DNA of 55,177 nt, taken from NCBI GenBank assembly GCA_902515625.1, contig CABXVD010000004.1, positions 1 through 55,177 on the forward strand, in the 5' to 3' direction. How positions within the stretch are numbered: position 1 is the stretch's first letter; every line of letters starts with the position of its first letter. This DNA comes from an uncultured Pelagibacteraceae bacterium. GTDB lineage: Bacteria > Pseudomonadota > Alphaproteobacteria > Pelagibacterales > Pelagibacteraceae. Below the pieces are notes generated by a model. That model was not told the origin of the DNA and ran no database searches. It worked only from the letters and a program-made list of their open reading frames with translations. Of the stretch, positions 9,775 through 19,790 are shown piece after piece. Both the position numbers and the translations under genes were made by a program.

Positions 9775-11182
9775 TATTTTTGTTGTTATATAATATTTGA
9801 TTTTTTAATTTTTTAATATTATCAACCATCTCTGGGTCTTTTTCTTTAATCTTTTCAATAGTTTTAACTGAATGAATTATTGTAGTATGGTCTCTATTTG
9901 AAAACTCTCTTCCAATTTCAGGTAATGATTTTGAAGTAAGAATTTTGGTTAAATATATTGCTGTTTGTCTAGGTCTAACTAAATACCTTGATCTTCTTGA
10001 AGATAACATCTCATTTTTACTAATTTTAAAAAATTTACATACTGCTGTTTGAATTAAATCTATAGTTACCTTGTTTTCAGATAGATTTAATAAATCTTTC
10101 AGAATTACTTTTGTTTCAGATAAATTTGGAACTTTTTCATATATTCTTGAGAAAGAAACCACTCTATTAATTGCTCCAACTAACTCTCTTATACTGCCTT
10201 TAATTTCAGTGCTGATAAAATCTTGAATGTCTTTTGAAATCTGAAATTGGTCAGAATATATACTGTTTACTTCTTCAGTTTTTTTTTGAACTATTTTTTT
10301 TCTTAATTCTAAATCTGGTTTTTGTATATCGACTACTAATCCACCTAAAAATCTAGATTTAATTCTTTCTTGAATTCTTGCTAATTTATTGGGGGGTCTA
10401 TCTGAAGAGACTATTATTTGAGAACCTTTATCTAATAAAGTATTAAAGGTATGAAAAAATTCTTCTTGCATGGCCTCTTTACCGCTTATGAATTGGATAT
10501 CGTCAATTAATAGTATGTCTGTGTTTCTAAAATATTCTTTAAACTTTACCATGTCATTTGATTTAATTGATTTTACAAATTGATACATAAAACGTTCGGC
10601 TGAAATAAACATAACCTTAATATTTTTTTTTAACTCAAAACCAATAGAATTTAACAAGTGTGTTTTGCCCATTCCAACACCACCATAAATATAAAGTGGG
10701 TTGTAATGCGAAATATTTTCTGAAACCTTTAATGATGCCTCATAAGCCAACTTATTACTTGATCCTGTGATAAAATTATCAAATCGTTTATTAGGATCAA
10801 TCCGATTATATTGTAAATAAGAGTCTTTAATAAAAGAAACATTCTCTTTTAAGTTACCTACTTCTAGTGGCTCACTATTTTGAGCAGCACTATCTGGTTC
10901 AACTATTCTAAATTCAATTCTTATAATATCTTTTTTATAATTTTTTATAATTTGTAAGATTTGATCTAAATATCTTGATGTTATCCAGTCTCTAATAAAT
11001 CTAGTTGGTACAGATAACAGTATATAATTATTAAATTCTTCTATAAATGAAATTCTTTTTAACCAACTTTCATAAACTTCAGATCCTAACTTATCTCTCA
11101 TATCAGCTTGAACCAATCTCCATTCAAAGCTGTTAGACTTATTAAAATTGTCTATATTTTGATTATTCGTAAGTTTACTCAT
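9764..11182 (-). CDS. dnaA: Chromosomal replication initiator DnaA
   Basis: YGGVGMGKTHLLNSIG Walker A, LLIDDIQFI Walker B, RPRQTAIYLTKILTSKSLPEIGREFSNRDHTTIIHSVKTI DnaA-box-binding signature. Confidence 0.97.
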   Translation of the reverse strand: MSKLTNNQNIDNFNKSNSFEWRLVQADMRDKLGSEVYESWLKRISFIEEFNNYILLSVPTRFIRDWITSRYLDQILQIIKNYKKDIIRIEFRIVEPDSAAQNSEPLEVGNLKENVSFIKDSYLQYNRIDPNKRFDNFITGSSNKLAYEASLKVSENISHYNPLYIYGGVGMGKTHLLNSIGFELKKNIKVMFISAERFMYQFVKSIKSNDMVKFKEYFRNTDILLIDDIQFISGKEAMQEEFFHTFNTLLDKGSQIIVSSDRPPNKLARIQERIKSRFLGGLVVDIQKPDLELRKKIVQKKTEEVNSIYSDQFQISKDIQDFISTEIKGSIRELVGAINRVVSFSRIYEKVPNLSETKVILKDLLNLSENKVTIDLIQTAVCKFFKISKNEMLSSRRSRYLVRPRQTAIYLTKILTSKSLPEIGREFSNRDHTTIIHSVKTIEKIKEKDPEMVDNIKKLKNQILYNNKNNEI

Positions 11183-11340
11183 AAGCTTGGAAGAAACTTA
11201 GTTAGAACCGATTTAAAATAATTTGCAACAAGTTAATAAAAAATTTTAAAAAAAAATAAAATCTAGGATTGTGGATTTAAACGTCACAGAGTTAAAGTTG
11301 AATTTTGTTTTTTTCAAAGAATTAGAAATTAAAATTCTAA

Positions 11341-11388
11341 ATTGAATCAAACCATGATTGAATCAAATGTAGATTGAATTTATATAAG
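11341..11388. repeat. Three direct repeats (ATTGAAT...) at exact 16-bp period upstream of dnaA
   Basis: attgaatcaaaccatg / attgaatcaaatgtag / attgaatttatataag beginning at 11341, 11357, 11373. Confidence 0.7.
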
Positions 11389-11488
11389 GTAAAAATTTAC
11401 TAAGTCTAAATATAGTAAAACAAGATGATATTTAAATAGATAATGTACTTACTAAGAGTTGTTTAATTAAATAAGTTTTTTTTAACGC

Positions 11489-11749
11489 TTAGATTGTAGA
11501 AATCTTCTTTGTGATCCTAGAAACATTTCTAGAAGCGTTTTGTTTCTTGATAATTCCCGTCTTAGCAATCTTCATTAGCTCTGAATTGAGCTTAGGCAAA
11601 AATTTTAAAGCTTCGTCTTTCTTTTTTTCTTCAATCAGAAGATTCATTTTTTTTAAAGCGTTACGAAATCTACTTTTTCTAGCCTTGTTAACTACAGTTT
11701 GTTTAGAAATTCTTCGAATTCTCTTAATTGCTGATTTTGTGTTTGCCAT
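11489..11749 (-). CDS. rpsT: 30S ribosomal protein S20
   Basis: MANTKSAIKRIRRISKQTVVNKARKSRFRNALKK; internal ATG (11749) is the natural start, the track ORF is over-extended. Confidence 0.95.
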   Translation of the reverse strand: MANTKSAIKRIRRISKQTVVNKARKSRFRNALKKMNLLIEEKKKDEALKFLPKLNSELMKIAKTGIIKKQNASRNVSRITKKISTI

Positions 11750-11799
11750 CTTGGCAGGGGTATAACTTGAGAATTTATAGTGGTCAACATAATATTTTA

Positions 11800-12663
11800 C
11801 TATTTTTGGCAAGAATCACAAAAAAAAGTTGATCTATTTGATACAATTTTTTTTTTTATAATACCTAAACATTCAGTAGATTTACATCTGTTTCCTTCTT
11901 GCTGGTAAACCTTAAACTCTTTTTGATAACCACCTAGTGTTCCAGATATATCTTGAAAATTTCTAATACTGGATCCTCCTTTAATTATTGCTCTATATAA
12001 AATTTTTTTAGAATTCAAAATAATTTTTTTACATTCGTTTTTAGTTAATAATTTTGCCTGTTTAAATGGATCAATTTTGGATAAAAATAATATTTCACTG
12101 GCATATATGTTGCCAATTCCTGAAACAAATCTTTGATCCAATAAAAAGCTTTTAATATCTTTACTTTTATTTTTAAAGAAACCTAACACATAATTTATAT
12201 TAAATTTTTTATCGAAAGGTTCAGGACCCAAATATTTAAATCTTTCTTTTAAAGCATTTTTATTTTCAATTAATTGAAAAAAACCAAAACGTCTTGGGTC
12301 ATTATAAATTACTTTAAAATTATCAAATTCAAACACAATATGATTATGTTTTTTAGGAAGTATTGGTGAGTGATAAAAACTTGTGTTTGTAAATTTGGAT
12401 AATTTGAGCTTATCAACAATATGGATTGTGCCTGACATACCTAGATGAATCAAACAATAATCCCCTTCCCAAAAATGTATGATTAAATATTTTGAAAATC
12501 TATCTACTTTAAATATTTTTTTATTTTTAATATAACTTTTAAAATTATTTGGTATTAAAAATCGTAGATTTCTATTTCTTATTATTACTTTTTTTACCCT
12601 TTTTTGATTAATTTTTTTATTTAAGGATTGTCTAACAATTTCTACTTCTGGTAATTCTGGCAT
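11800..12663 (-). CDS. mutM: Formamidopyrimidine-DNA glycosylase
   Basis: MPELPEVEIVRQSL start, LGMSGT, DPRRFGFF, QRFVSGIGNIYASEILF, C-terminal zinc finger. Confidence 0.96.
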   Translation of the reverse strand: MPELPEVEIVRQSLNKKINQKRVKKVIIRNRNLRFLIPNNFKSYIKNKKIFKVDRFSKYLIIHFWEGDYCLIHLGMSGTIHIVDKLKLSKFTNTSFYHSPILPKKHNHIVFEFDNFKVIYNDPRRFGFFQLIENKNALKERFKYLGPEPFDKKFNINYVLGFFKNKSKDIKSFLLDQRFVSGIGNIYASEILFLSKIDPFKQAKLLTKNECKKIILNSKKILYRAIIKGGSSIRNFQDISGTLGGYQKEFKVYQQEGNRCKSTECLGIIKKKIVSNRSTFFCDSCQK

Positions 12664-12692
12664 TTCACACTATATTCAATATATAATTTTTT

Positions 12693-13397
12693 ATGCAACA
12701 ATATCTTCAAAATAAAAAAGGACTAGTAGAAGGTGTATTTGATCAAGTCTATGACCGTTATGATTTGATGAATGACTTTATGTCGCTAGGTATACATAGA
12801 CTTTGGAAAAAAAGTCTAATTAATATGATGGGCCCATCTGTTAATAAAAAATTGGTTGATGTTGCTTGTGGAACCGGTGATATTGGTAAACTTTTTTTAG
12901 ACAAAACTGATAATAAATCTAACGTTACATCTATTGATCCCAATAAAAAAATGATTAGCCAAGGTAAAAATAAATTATCAAAGTATAAAAGTATTGAATG
13001 GATTACTGCCCCAGCCGAAAAATTGCCATTAACTGATAACTCTTTTGACTACTATACAATCAGTTTTGGTTTGAGAAATACAAAAAATTTGGATCTGGCA
13101 CTTTCTGAAGCTTATAGGGTTTTAAAGCCTGGTGGTCGTTATCTGTGCTTAGAATTCTCTAAAATACAAAACACAAATATAAATTCAATTTACAAAAATT
13201 ACTCGAAATTGATCCCCATAATTGGCCAATTTATAGTAGGGGAAAAAGAACCCTATGAATATTTGGTAAAAAGTATTGAGCAATTCATTAATCAAGAAGA
13301 GTTAATTGATTTAATGCAAAAACATAAATTTCAAAAATGCTCTTATAGAAATTTTTCTAATGGTATTGTTTCAATTCATAGTGGTTGGAAAATTTAA
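12693..13397 (+). CDS. ubiE: Ubiquinone/menaquinone biosynthesis C-methyltransferase
   Basis: YDLMNDFMSLGIHRLWK, VDVACGTGDIG, SFGLRNTKN, VLKPGGRYLCLEFSK. Confidence 0.95.
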   Translation: MQQYLQNKKGLVEGVFDQVYDRYDLMNDFMSLGIHRLWKKSLINMMGPSVNKKLVDVACGTGDIGKLFLDKTDNKSNVTSIDPNKKMISQGKNKLSKYKSIEWITAPAEKLPLTDNSFDYYTISFGLRNTKNLDLALSEAYRVLKPGGRYLCLEFSKIQNTNINSIYKNYSKLIPIIGQFIVGEKEPYEYLVKSIEQFINQEELIDLMQKHKFQKCSYRNFSNGIVSIHSGWKI

Positions 13398-14965
13398 TGA
13401 TAAGAAAGTTCATTACCTTATTTAAGTTAGGAAGAAAAATAGCAAAATCAGATATACTTTCAATTGCATCAAAGTTTAAAAAACCTCCACTAGCTTTAAC
13501 TATTTTATTTAAAATATTATCTTTTTCATTTCAAAACAAAGAAAGTTATGATTTGGATAAAGATGAAGGAGAAAGACTTTCTAGATCACTAGAGTCAATG
13601 GGTACTACTTTTATAAAGTTAGGACAATTTCTAGCCACTAGACCTGATATTATTAGTGAAGAATTATCTAAAAAACTTGAAAATCTTCAAGATCGTTTAC
13701 CACCGTTTTCAATATATCAGGCAAAACAAATCATTAAAAGTGATCTTGGAGAAGAATCTTTCAATTCTATAATAGATTTAAGTGAACCTGTAGCTGCAGC
13801 GTCTATAGCTCAAGTACACAAAGCAAAAATTAACGACAATGGAACAATTAAAGATGTTGCTATAAAGATTTTAAGACCAGATATAAAAAAAATATTTAAT
13901 GAGGAAATTGATGCAATGATGTTGTTTGCATTTTTAGTAGAGTCTTTAGTAAAAAAAACAAAAAGATTAAAACTAATAGAGGTTGTTTTTCTATTAAAAG
14001 AGATAACAAATCTTGAGATGGATTTGAGGTTTGAGGCAGCGGCTGCTAATGAATACGCAGAGAATACAAAGAATGATGCTGGATTTAAAGTTCCAGTAAT
14101 TTATTGGAATTTTACTAGTGAAAATGTAATGACTCTAGATTGGATCGATGGTGTTTCAATTAGAGAAACAGAAGAATTAAAAAATAGAAATTTAGATACT
14201 AATAAAATAGCAGAAGATATTATTCAACATTTTTTGAGGCACGCGGTAAGAGATGGCTTTTTTCATGCAGATATGCACCAAGGTAATATTTTCATTGATA
14301 ATAGTGGTCAAATTGCACCAATAGATTTTGGTATAATGGGTAGATTAGATAAAGTTAGTAAGAGATTTCTGGCAGAAATTTTATTTGGATTTATTCAAAG
14401 AGACTACCGTAAGGTTGCTGAAGTGCACTTAATGGCTGGATTAGTTCCAAAAGATGTTCCTATAGATGACTTGGCTCAAGCTTTAAGATCAATAGGAGAG
14501 CCAATTTTTGGCCAAGAAGTAAAAGATATCTCAGGTGGAAAATTGTTAAAACAACTCTTTGATGTCACAGAAAAATTTAACATGCAAACTCAACCGCAGT
14601 TACTAATGCTACAAAAAACAATGGTTGTAGTTGAGGGTGTTGCAAGAAAATTAAATCCAAGTACAAATATATGGACGACTTCTAAACCTGTGCTTGAAAC
14701 TTGGTTGAGAGAAACAAAAGATCCAATAACAAATTTAAATGAGACATTAAAGAGTACTTCTGAGGTAATTAAGAGATTACCGGAATTTCCAGAGATTATG
14801 GATAAAGCTAATCAAGCTTTAACGTTTTTAGCTAGTGGACAAATTCCTCAGAATTCAAACTCATATACTGCTTTAAATGATAAAAAAGCAGAAATGAATG
14901 CTTTTAGAAATCAGTCTATTATTGGTTTATTACTACTTGTAATTTTTGGACTTATAGTATTTTAA
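13397..14965 (+). CDS. ubiB: UbiB/ABC1-ADCK family ubiquinone biosynthesis protein
   Basis: ESMGTTFIKLGQFLATRPDII, AAASIAQVHKA, RDGFFHADMHQGNIFIDNSGQIAPIDFGIMGRLD; start taken at ATG 13397. Confidence 0.94.
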   Translation: MIRKFITLFKLGRKIAKSDILSIASKFKKPPLALTILFKILSFSFQNKESYDLDKDEGERLSRSLESMGTTFIKLGQFLATRPDIISEELSKKLENLQDRLPPFSIYQAKQIIKSDLGEESFNSIIDLSEPVAAASIAQVHKAKINDNGTIKDVAIKILRPDIKKIFNEEIDAMMLFAFLVESLVKKTKRLKLIEVVFLLKEITNLEMDLRFEAAAANEYAENTKNDAGFKVPVIYWNFTSENVMTLDWIDGVSIRETEELKNRNLDTNKIAEDIIQHFLRHAVRDGFFHADMHQGNIFIDNSGQIAPIDFGIMGRLDKVSKRFLAEILFGFIQRDYRKVAEVHLMAGLVPKDVPIDDLAQALRSIGEPIFGQEVKDISGGKLLKQLFDVTEKFNMQTQPQLLMLQKTMVVVEGVARKLNPSTNIWTTSKPVLETWLRETKDPITNLNETLKSTSEVIKRLPEFPEIMDKANQALTFLASGQIPQNSNSYTALNDKKAEMNAFRNQSIIGLLLLVIFGLIVF

Positions 14966-14973
14966 TTCTCGAA

Positions 14974-16179
14974 ATGGAAAATCTGATAAACAAAAAAATT
15001 TTATTTATCATATGTGGTGGTATTTCTGCATACAAAAGTCTTGAAACAATTAGGCTTTTCAAAAAAGGTGGTGCTGAAATCAAAACCATACTTACTGCAA
15101 GTGCTAAAGAATTTGTAACACCTCTTTCAATTACTGCGCTGTCACAAGGCAAAGTTTATAGTGAATTATTCAGTGTCGAAAATGAAACTGAAATGGACCA
15201 TATTTCACTTTCTAGATGGGCTGATGTAATTGTTATTGCTCCTGCAACAGCAAATACTGTTTCAAAACTGGCTCACGGTACTACTGACGATCTTGCTTCA
15301 ACTGTTGTTCTGGCTTCAGATAAAAATATTTATTTAGCACCAGCAATGAACGTGAGGATGTGGGAACATAAAACTACCAAAGCAAATTTAAAAAAATTGC
15401 ATGATTATGGTTATAAATTAATTGGACCTGAAATTGGCGATATGGCTTGTGGAGAATACGGTGAGGGTAAAATGTCTGATCCAAAAAAAATTGCTGAAGA
15501 GATAGACCAGTTTTTTTTAAATAAAAAAAGAAATAAAAATTTAAAAGCTCTGGTTACAGCAGGACCTACTAATGAATACATTGATCCTGTAAGATTTATA
15601 ACTAACAAGTCTAGTGGCAAACAAGGCTATGAGATAGCAAAATCTCTTTCTAAAAAGGGATTTGATACAACACTTATTTCAGGTCCAACTAACTTGCAAA
15701 TTGATGATGATATTAATCTAATTAAGGTTGAAACAGCAGAAGAAATGTTTCTTGCAACTCAAAAAAGTTTACCAACTGATGTAGCAATTTTTGCAGCAGC
15801 AGTAGCTGATTTTAAGCTACAAAAAAAATATACAAATAAAATTAAAAAACAGGAGACATTAAATTTGAATCTTGAAAAAAACGTCGATATTTTAAATTAT
15901 GTTTCTAATCATAATTCAATGAGGCCAAGTCTTGTTATTGGTTTTGCAGCTGAAACTATTAACCACGAAATAAATGCAGAAGAAAAGTTAAATAAAAAAA
16001 ATTGTGACTGGATAATTGCAAATAATGTTGCAAATAAAAATATAGGATTTAATTCTGATTTTAATGAAGTAACTATTCACTACAAAAATAAAAAAATAAA
16101 TAACGAAAAACTCTTTTATAAAAAAAAGTCTGAAATATCTGATGAAATAGTTGATAGAATTATTGATCAATTAAATTAA
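14974..16179 (+). CDS. coaBC: Bifunctional phosphopantothenoylcysteine decarboxylase/phosphopantothenate-cysteine ligase
   Basis: ICGGISAYKSLETIRLFKK, APAMNVRMWEH, ALVTAGPTNEYIDPVRFITNKSSGKQGYEIA, VIGFAAET. Confidence 0.95.
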   Translation: MENLINKKILFIICGGISAYKSLETIRLFKKGGAEIKTILTASAKEFVTPLSITALSQGKVYSELFSVENETEMDHISLSRWADVIVIAPATANTVSKLAHGTTDDLASTVVLASDKNIYLAPAMNVRMWEHKTTKANLKKLHDYGYKLIGPEIGDMACGEYGEGKMSDPKKIAEEIDQFFLNKKRNKNLKALVTAGPTNEYIDPVRFITNKSSGKQGYEIAKSLSKKGFDTTLISGPTNLQIDDDINLIKVETAEEMFLATQKSLPTDVAIFAAAVADFKLQKKYTNKIKKQETLNLNLEKNVDILNYVSNHNSMRPSLVIGFAAETINHEINAEEKLNKKNCDWIIANNVANKNIGFNSDFNEVTIHYKNKKINNEKLFYKKKSEISDEIVDRIIDQLN

Positions 16180-16616
16180 TGGCAAAAGTTCTAATCAAAA
16201 AATTAGCTTCATCTGTTCAATTACCTACTTATAAAACTAGCGGAGCTTCTGGAATGGATTTAATGGCTTTTATTTCTGAACCAATAATTCTTAAACCTCA
16301 ATCTTCTTGTTTATTACCAACTGGTATTTCTGTTGCATTTTCAGAGGAATTCGAAATACAAATAAGACCAAGATCTGGTTTGGCAGCTAAAAAGAATATT
16401 AGTGTATTAAATACTCCTGGCACAATTGATAGTGATTATAGGGGTGAAATAAAAGTTATTCTTTTTAACCATGGAAATAAAGAATTTATAATCAATAATA
16501 AAGATAGAATAGCACAAATGATTTTGACACCAGTTGTTAAAATGGAATTAGAAGAGACAGAAACTTTGCCAGAAACAATTCGAGGAGATGGTGGATTTGG
16601 CTCAACAGGAAAATGA
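16179..16616 (+). CDS. dut: Deoxyuridine 5'-triphosphate nucleotidohydrolase
   Basis: SGASGMDLMA, IRPRSGLAAK, NTPGTIDSDYRGEIKVI, GDGGFGSTGK motif 5. Confidence 0.96.
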   Translation: MAKVLIKKLASSVQLPTYKTSGASGMDLMAFISEPIILKPQSSCLLPTGISVAFSEEFEIQIRPRSGLAAKKNISVLNTPGTIDSDYRGEIKVILFNHGNKEFIINNKDRIAQMILTPVVKMELEETETLPETIRGDGGFGSTGK

Positions 16617-17353
16617 GCACAAAATTTAATAAAAGAGACATAGAAAAGTTTTCTCGTCAAATTATTTTAAAAAATATCGGTTCATTAGGTCAAAGAAAAA
16701 TACGAGATGCAAAAGTTCTAATTATTGGAATGGGTGGTTTGGGCTGCCCTGCTGCTGAATTTTTAACACGCTCAGGAATTGGAACACTAGGTATTGTAGA
16801 CAATGATAAGGTTAGTTTGTCAAATATCCATAGACAAACTTTGTATTCTGAGAAAGATATTAATAAATCAAAAGTTAAAATTGCAAAAAAAAAATTAAAT
16901 GAAATTAATCCAAAAACCAAAATAAATATCTTTAATTATAAGTTAAATAAAATCAAATTTAATAAAATTATTAAAAATTATGATTACATTATAGATGGTA
17001 CAGACAACTTTGAGAGTAAATTTTTAATTAATGATATAAGTTTAGATTATAAAAAATTTCTTGTAGTTGGTGCTATAAGTAAGTTTGATGGTCATATTTT
17101 TAGCTTTGATTTTAAAAATAAAAATAATCCTAGTTTAAGAGATTTTTATCAAGAAGAAGTTGTTACTGATGATATTTTAAATTGTGAGTATGATGGTGTT
17201 TTAGGAACTGTGGCAGGAATTGTTGGCACAATACAAGCAAACGAAATTTTAAAAAAAATTGTTAATATTGGTGAAAATTTGCATGGATTTATTTTAATTC
17301 TAAATTTATTAGATTTAAATATAAGAAAAGTAAAATTAAAAAAAAGAAAATAG
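16613..17353 (+). CDS. HesA/MoeB/ThiF family adenylyltransferase
   Basis: RQIILKNIGSLGQRKIRDAKVLIIGMGGLGCPAAEFLTRSGIGTLGIVDNDKVSLSNIHRQ; DGTDNFESK. Confidence 0.92.
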   Translation: MSTKFNKRDIEKFSRQIILKNIGSLGQRKIRDAKVLIIGMGGLGCPAAEFLTRSGIGTLGIVDNDKVSLSNIHRQTLYSEKDINKSKVKIAKKKLNEINPKTKINIFNYKLNKIKFNKIIKNYDYIIDGTDNFESKFLINDISLDYKKFLVVGAISKFDGHIFSFDFKNKNNPSLRDFYQEEVVTDDILNCEYDGVLGTVAGIVGTIQANEILKKIVNIGENLHGFILILNLLDLNIRKVKLKKRK

Positions 17354-17811
17354 TGCTCTTCAAAATAAAAATTAAAGAAATTTCTATATTGTTTTATTTA
17401 TTATTTTTTTTCACAATAAGTTCTGCAAATGAAATTTTTGTCTCTTTGAAAAAAAATAAAGTTAATGTACGTTATGGCCCAAGTTTCGACTCTGATATCA
17501 AGTATGTTTATAAAAAAATAAATCTTCCAATAAAACAAATAGATAAAAAAGAGAACTTTAGACGAATAATTGATCTAAAAAATAATAGTGGATGGATACA
17601 TGTTTCACAATTAAAGAAAAATAATTCAGTAATTGCTACTGAAGATAAAGTTTTATTTAAAAAACCAACATCATTTGCTCAACCTATTGCATTAATTAAA
17701 AAAGGTAGATTGCTCATTGTTGAAAAATGTGAAAAACAATGGTGTGAAATAGAAACTGATAATTTAAGTGGGTGGATAAAAACTGGAAATCTTTGGGGCT
17801 CTATTAACTAA
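17353..17811 (+). CDS. SH3-domain secreted protein
   Basis: GTG start overlapping upstream stop; signal peptide; two SH3-type repeats (NVRYGPSFDSDIKYVYKK..., WCEIETDNLSGWIKTGNLWG). Confidence 0.75.
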   Translation: MLFKIKIKEISILFYLLFFFTISSANEIFVSLKKNKVNVRYGPSFDSDIKYVYKKINLPIKQIDKKENFRRIIDLKNNSGWIHVSQLKKNNSVIATEDKVLFKKPTSFAQPIALIKKGRLLIVEKCEKQWCEIETDNLSGWIKTGNLWGSIN

Positions 17812-18403
17812 AATCTGCCGATAAAGAAGCTATATTTTCATTACTTAGTTTTGTAGTATGTGAATACTCTTTGTGATTCATTCCCAATTCAATATCAATC
17901 TCGTTTGATTTAAATTTCTGAATTTGTTCGTCCGTAAAATTAAAATGCACAAATTGAACTGAGGAAGCTTTACCTTCAGTAGATGTTCTATCAACATCTT
18001 CCTCCGGCACAGCTTTGATAGTTTCACCATCTAATTTCATAAAAACCATTTGTTCAATTCCACCAACTTTACCTAAAAATGCTGCTCTGGATACTGGATT
18101 GTCTATTTCAAACATTAAAGTAGCGGTTAATTCTTTTCCATTTGGGATTAGCGGGTTGTACGCTACTAGTTCATCTTTTAATTGTTCATCTCCACCCTTC
18201 TCAATGTAAAGCATTTCTTGAACTTGAGCTAACATAGTTTCATAACTTTCAAAATAGAATGTTGCGTAAGGTCCTAGTGCAATTCTTCTGTCTTTCTTAA
18301 AACTTACAATATTTTTTCTTAAGTCTTTTCTATTTTTAATATAAACCTCTAATGGCATTATATCAGATTTTTGTATCTCTCTTTTTTCTTTAGGCATAAT
18401 CAT
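17804..18403 (-). CDS. DUF3501-family protein
   Basis: Gene in operon with GlpC-like Fe-S protein and rubrerythrin; RRIALGPYATFYFESYETMLAQVQEMLYIEKGG as in DUF3501 proteins. Confidence 0.75.
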   Translation of the reverse strand: MIMPKEKREIQKSDIMPLEVYIKNRKDLRKNIVSFKKDRRIALGPYATFYFESYETMLAQVQEMLYIEKGGDEQLKDELVAYNPLIPNGKELTATLMFEIDNPVSRAAFLGKVGGIEQMVFMKLDGETIKAVPEEDVDRTSTEGKASSVQFVHFNFTDEQIQKFKSNEIDIELGMNHKEYSHTTKLSNENIASLSADFS

Positions 18404-19731
18404 AGCTTATAACTTTTTGCTATTAATTCTATAGGGTGTAGTGCCTCATCATTAGAAATATTTGTATCCACTTCTAATTGTTTTAAGTGCTTGCCAGCAA
18501 GTGGACAGTCAGAAGCCATGTATTTATTATTTTTATTTTTTATTTGTCTTGCCGTAGGTCTCCCAACTTTATTAGCTAAATCATGAGTTTCCTTCATAAC
18601 ACCAAAGGTTCCGCCATGTCCTGCACATCTTTCGACAACATCAATTTTAACGTTTGGAATATTTTTTAACATGTCTCTAGCTTTTATTCCCATATTCTGA
18701 GCTCTTGCATGACATGCATGGTGAACAGTTACTCCGCCATCAATTTCTTCTAGACCTTCAGCTAATCCCTCATTATTAGCTATGTCAACAACATACTCAT
18801 CAATATCCATAACGTTTGAAGATAATTTTTTTATATTTTCATCTGCAGGTAATAATAATGGCCATTCAAATTTTAACATCAGCCCACAACTAGCTGTTAA
18901 GGTTATCACTTTGTAACCTTTATCAATCCACTTAATCAAATCACCTGACACTTTTTTAGCTTGTTCAACCACTTTTGGAAGATCTGCCTGTTCTAAGAAT
19001 GGCATACCACAACAACCTGGATAAGCCTCTTGGACTTCAACACCATTTTTTTTTAAAACTTTTAAAGCTGCTACACCTGTATTTTTTTTATTAAAATTTA
19101 CAAAACATGTAGAATATATTACAACTTTTCTATCTTTGTTGATTACATCATAAATAAATTTATCATTATTTTTTTTAAAAAAATTTGAAAACGTCTCTGA
19201 GTTATATTTTGGTAACTGCACTCTTTTGTCTATCCCGGATATGAATTCTAAAATTTTTCTTATAAATTTATTTTTAATATTTGATGCCCAATTTACAAGT
19301 TTAGAGAACATAACCCCAATTTTTGCGTTCCTATCAATTTTAGCTAATTGAGTTGGTACACTTGGTAATTTTCCTAACTTCTTTTGCGCAGTTCTATATC
19401 TCAGCATTAAATGAGGGAAATCTAAATCAAAGTCGTGAGGAGGGACATATGGGCACTTAGTCATAAAACACATGTCACATAAAGTACAAGCATCTACAAC
19501 AGGAGCAAATTGATCACTAGATAAACTCTCAACGTCTTCATCTTTAGACTCATCAATCATATCAAATAATTTTGGAAAAGAGTCACAAAGATTAAAACAT
19601 CTTCTGCAACCATGACAAATATCGAATACTCTTCGCATTTCTGAGTCTAATTTTTCAGGATTTAAAAAATCAGGGTGCTCAAAATCAATTGGATGTCTAG
19701 TTGGTGCATCTAAGCTACCTTCTTTACTCAT
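18400..19731 (-). CDS. GlpC/heterodisulfide-reductase-like Fe-S protein
   Basis: CHGCRRCFNLCDSFP and CTLCDMCFMTKCPYVPP ferredoxin-type clusters; CCG-domain motifs GCCGMPF and ERCAGHGG. Confidence 0.85.
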   Translation of the reverse strand: MSKEGSLDAPTRHPIDFEHPDFLNPEKLDSEMRRVFDICHGCRRCFNLCDSFPKLFDMIDESKDEDVESLSSDQFAPVVDACTLCDMCFMTKCPYVPPHDFDLDFPHLMLRYRTAQKKLGKLPSVPTQLAKIDRNAKIGVMFSKLVNWASNIKNKFIRKILEFISGIDKRVQLPKYNSETFSNFFKKNNDKFIYDVINKDRKVVIYSTCFVNFNKKNTGVAALKVLKKNGVEVQEAYPGCCGMPFLEQADLPKVVEQAKKVSGDLIKWIDKGYKVITLTASCGLMLKFEWPLLLPADENIKKLSSNVMDIDEYVVDIANNEGLAEGLEEIDGGVTVHHACHARAQNMGIKARDMLKNIPNVKIDVVERCAGHGGTFGVMKETHDLANKVGRPTARQIKNKNNKYMASDCPLAGKHLKQLEVDTNISNDEALHPIELIAKSYKL

Positions 19732-19790
19732 ATTTTTCGAATTTTAATTTGGATTTTAGTGGACAAATTAATGTCCACTAAACGAATTAA

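Noticed and set aside
11322-11340. ICE/Irr box TTAGAA...TTCTAA upstream of dnaA
   Set aside because: Half-sites are separated by 7 nt rather than the 3 nt of the ICE palindrome; treated as a generic inverted repeat.
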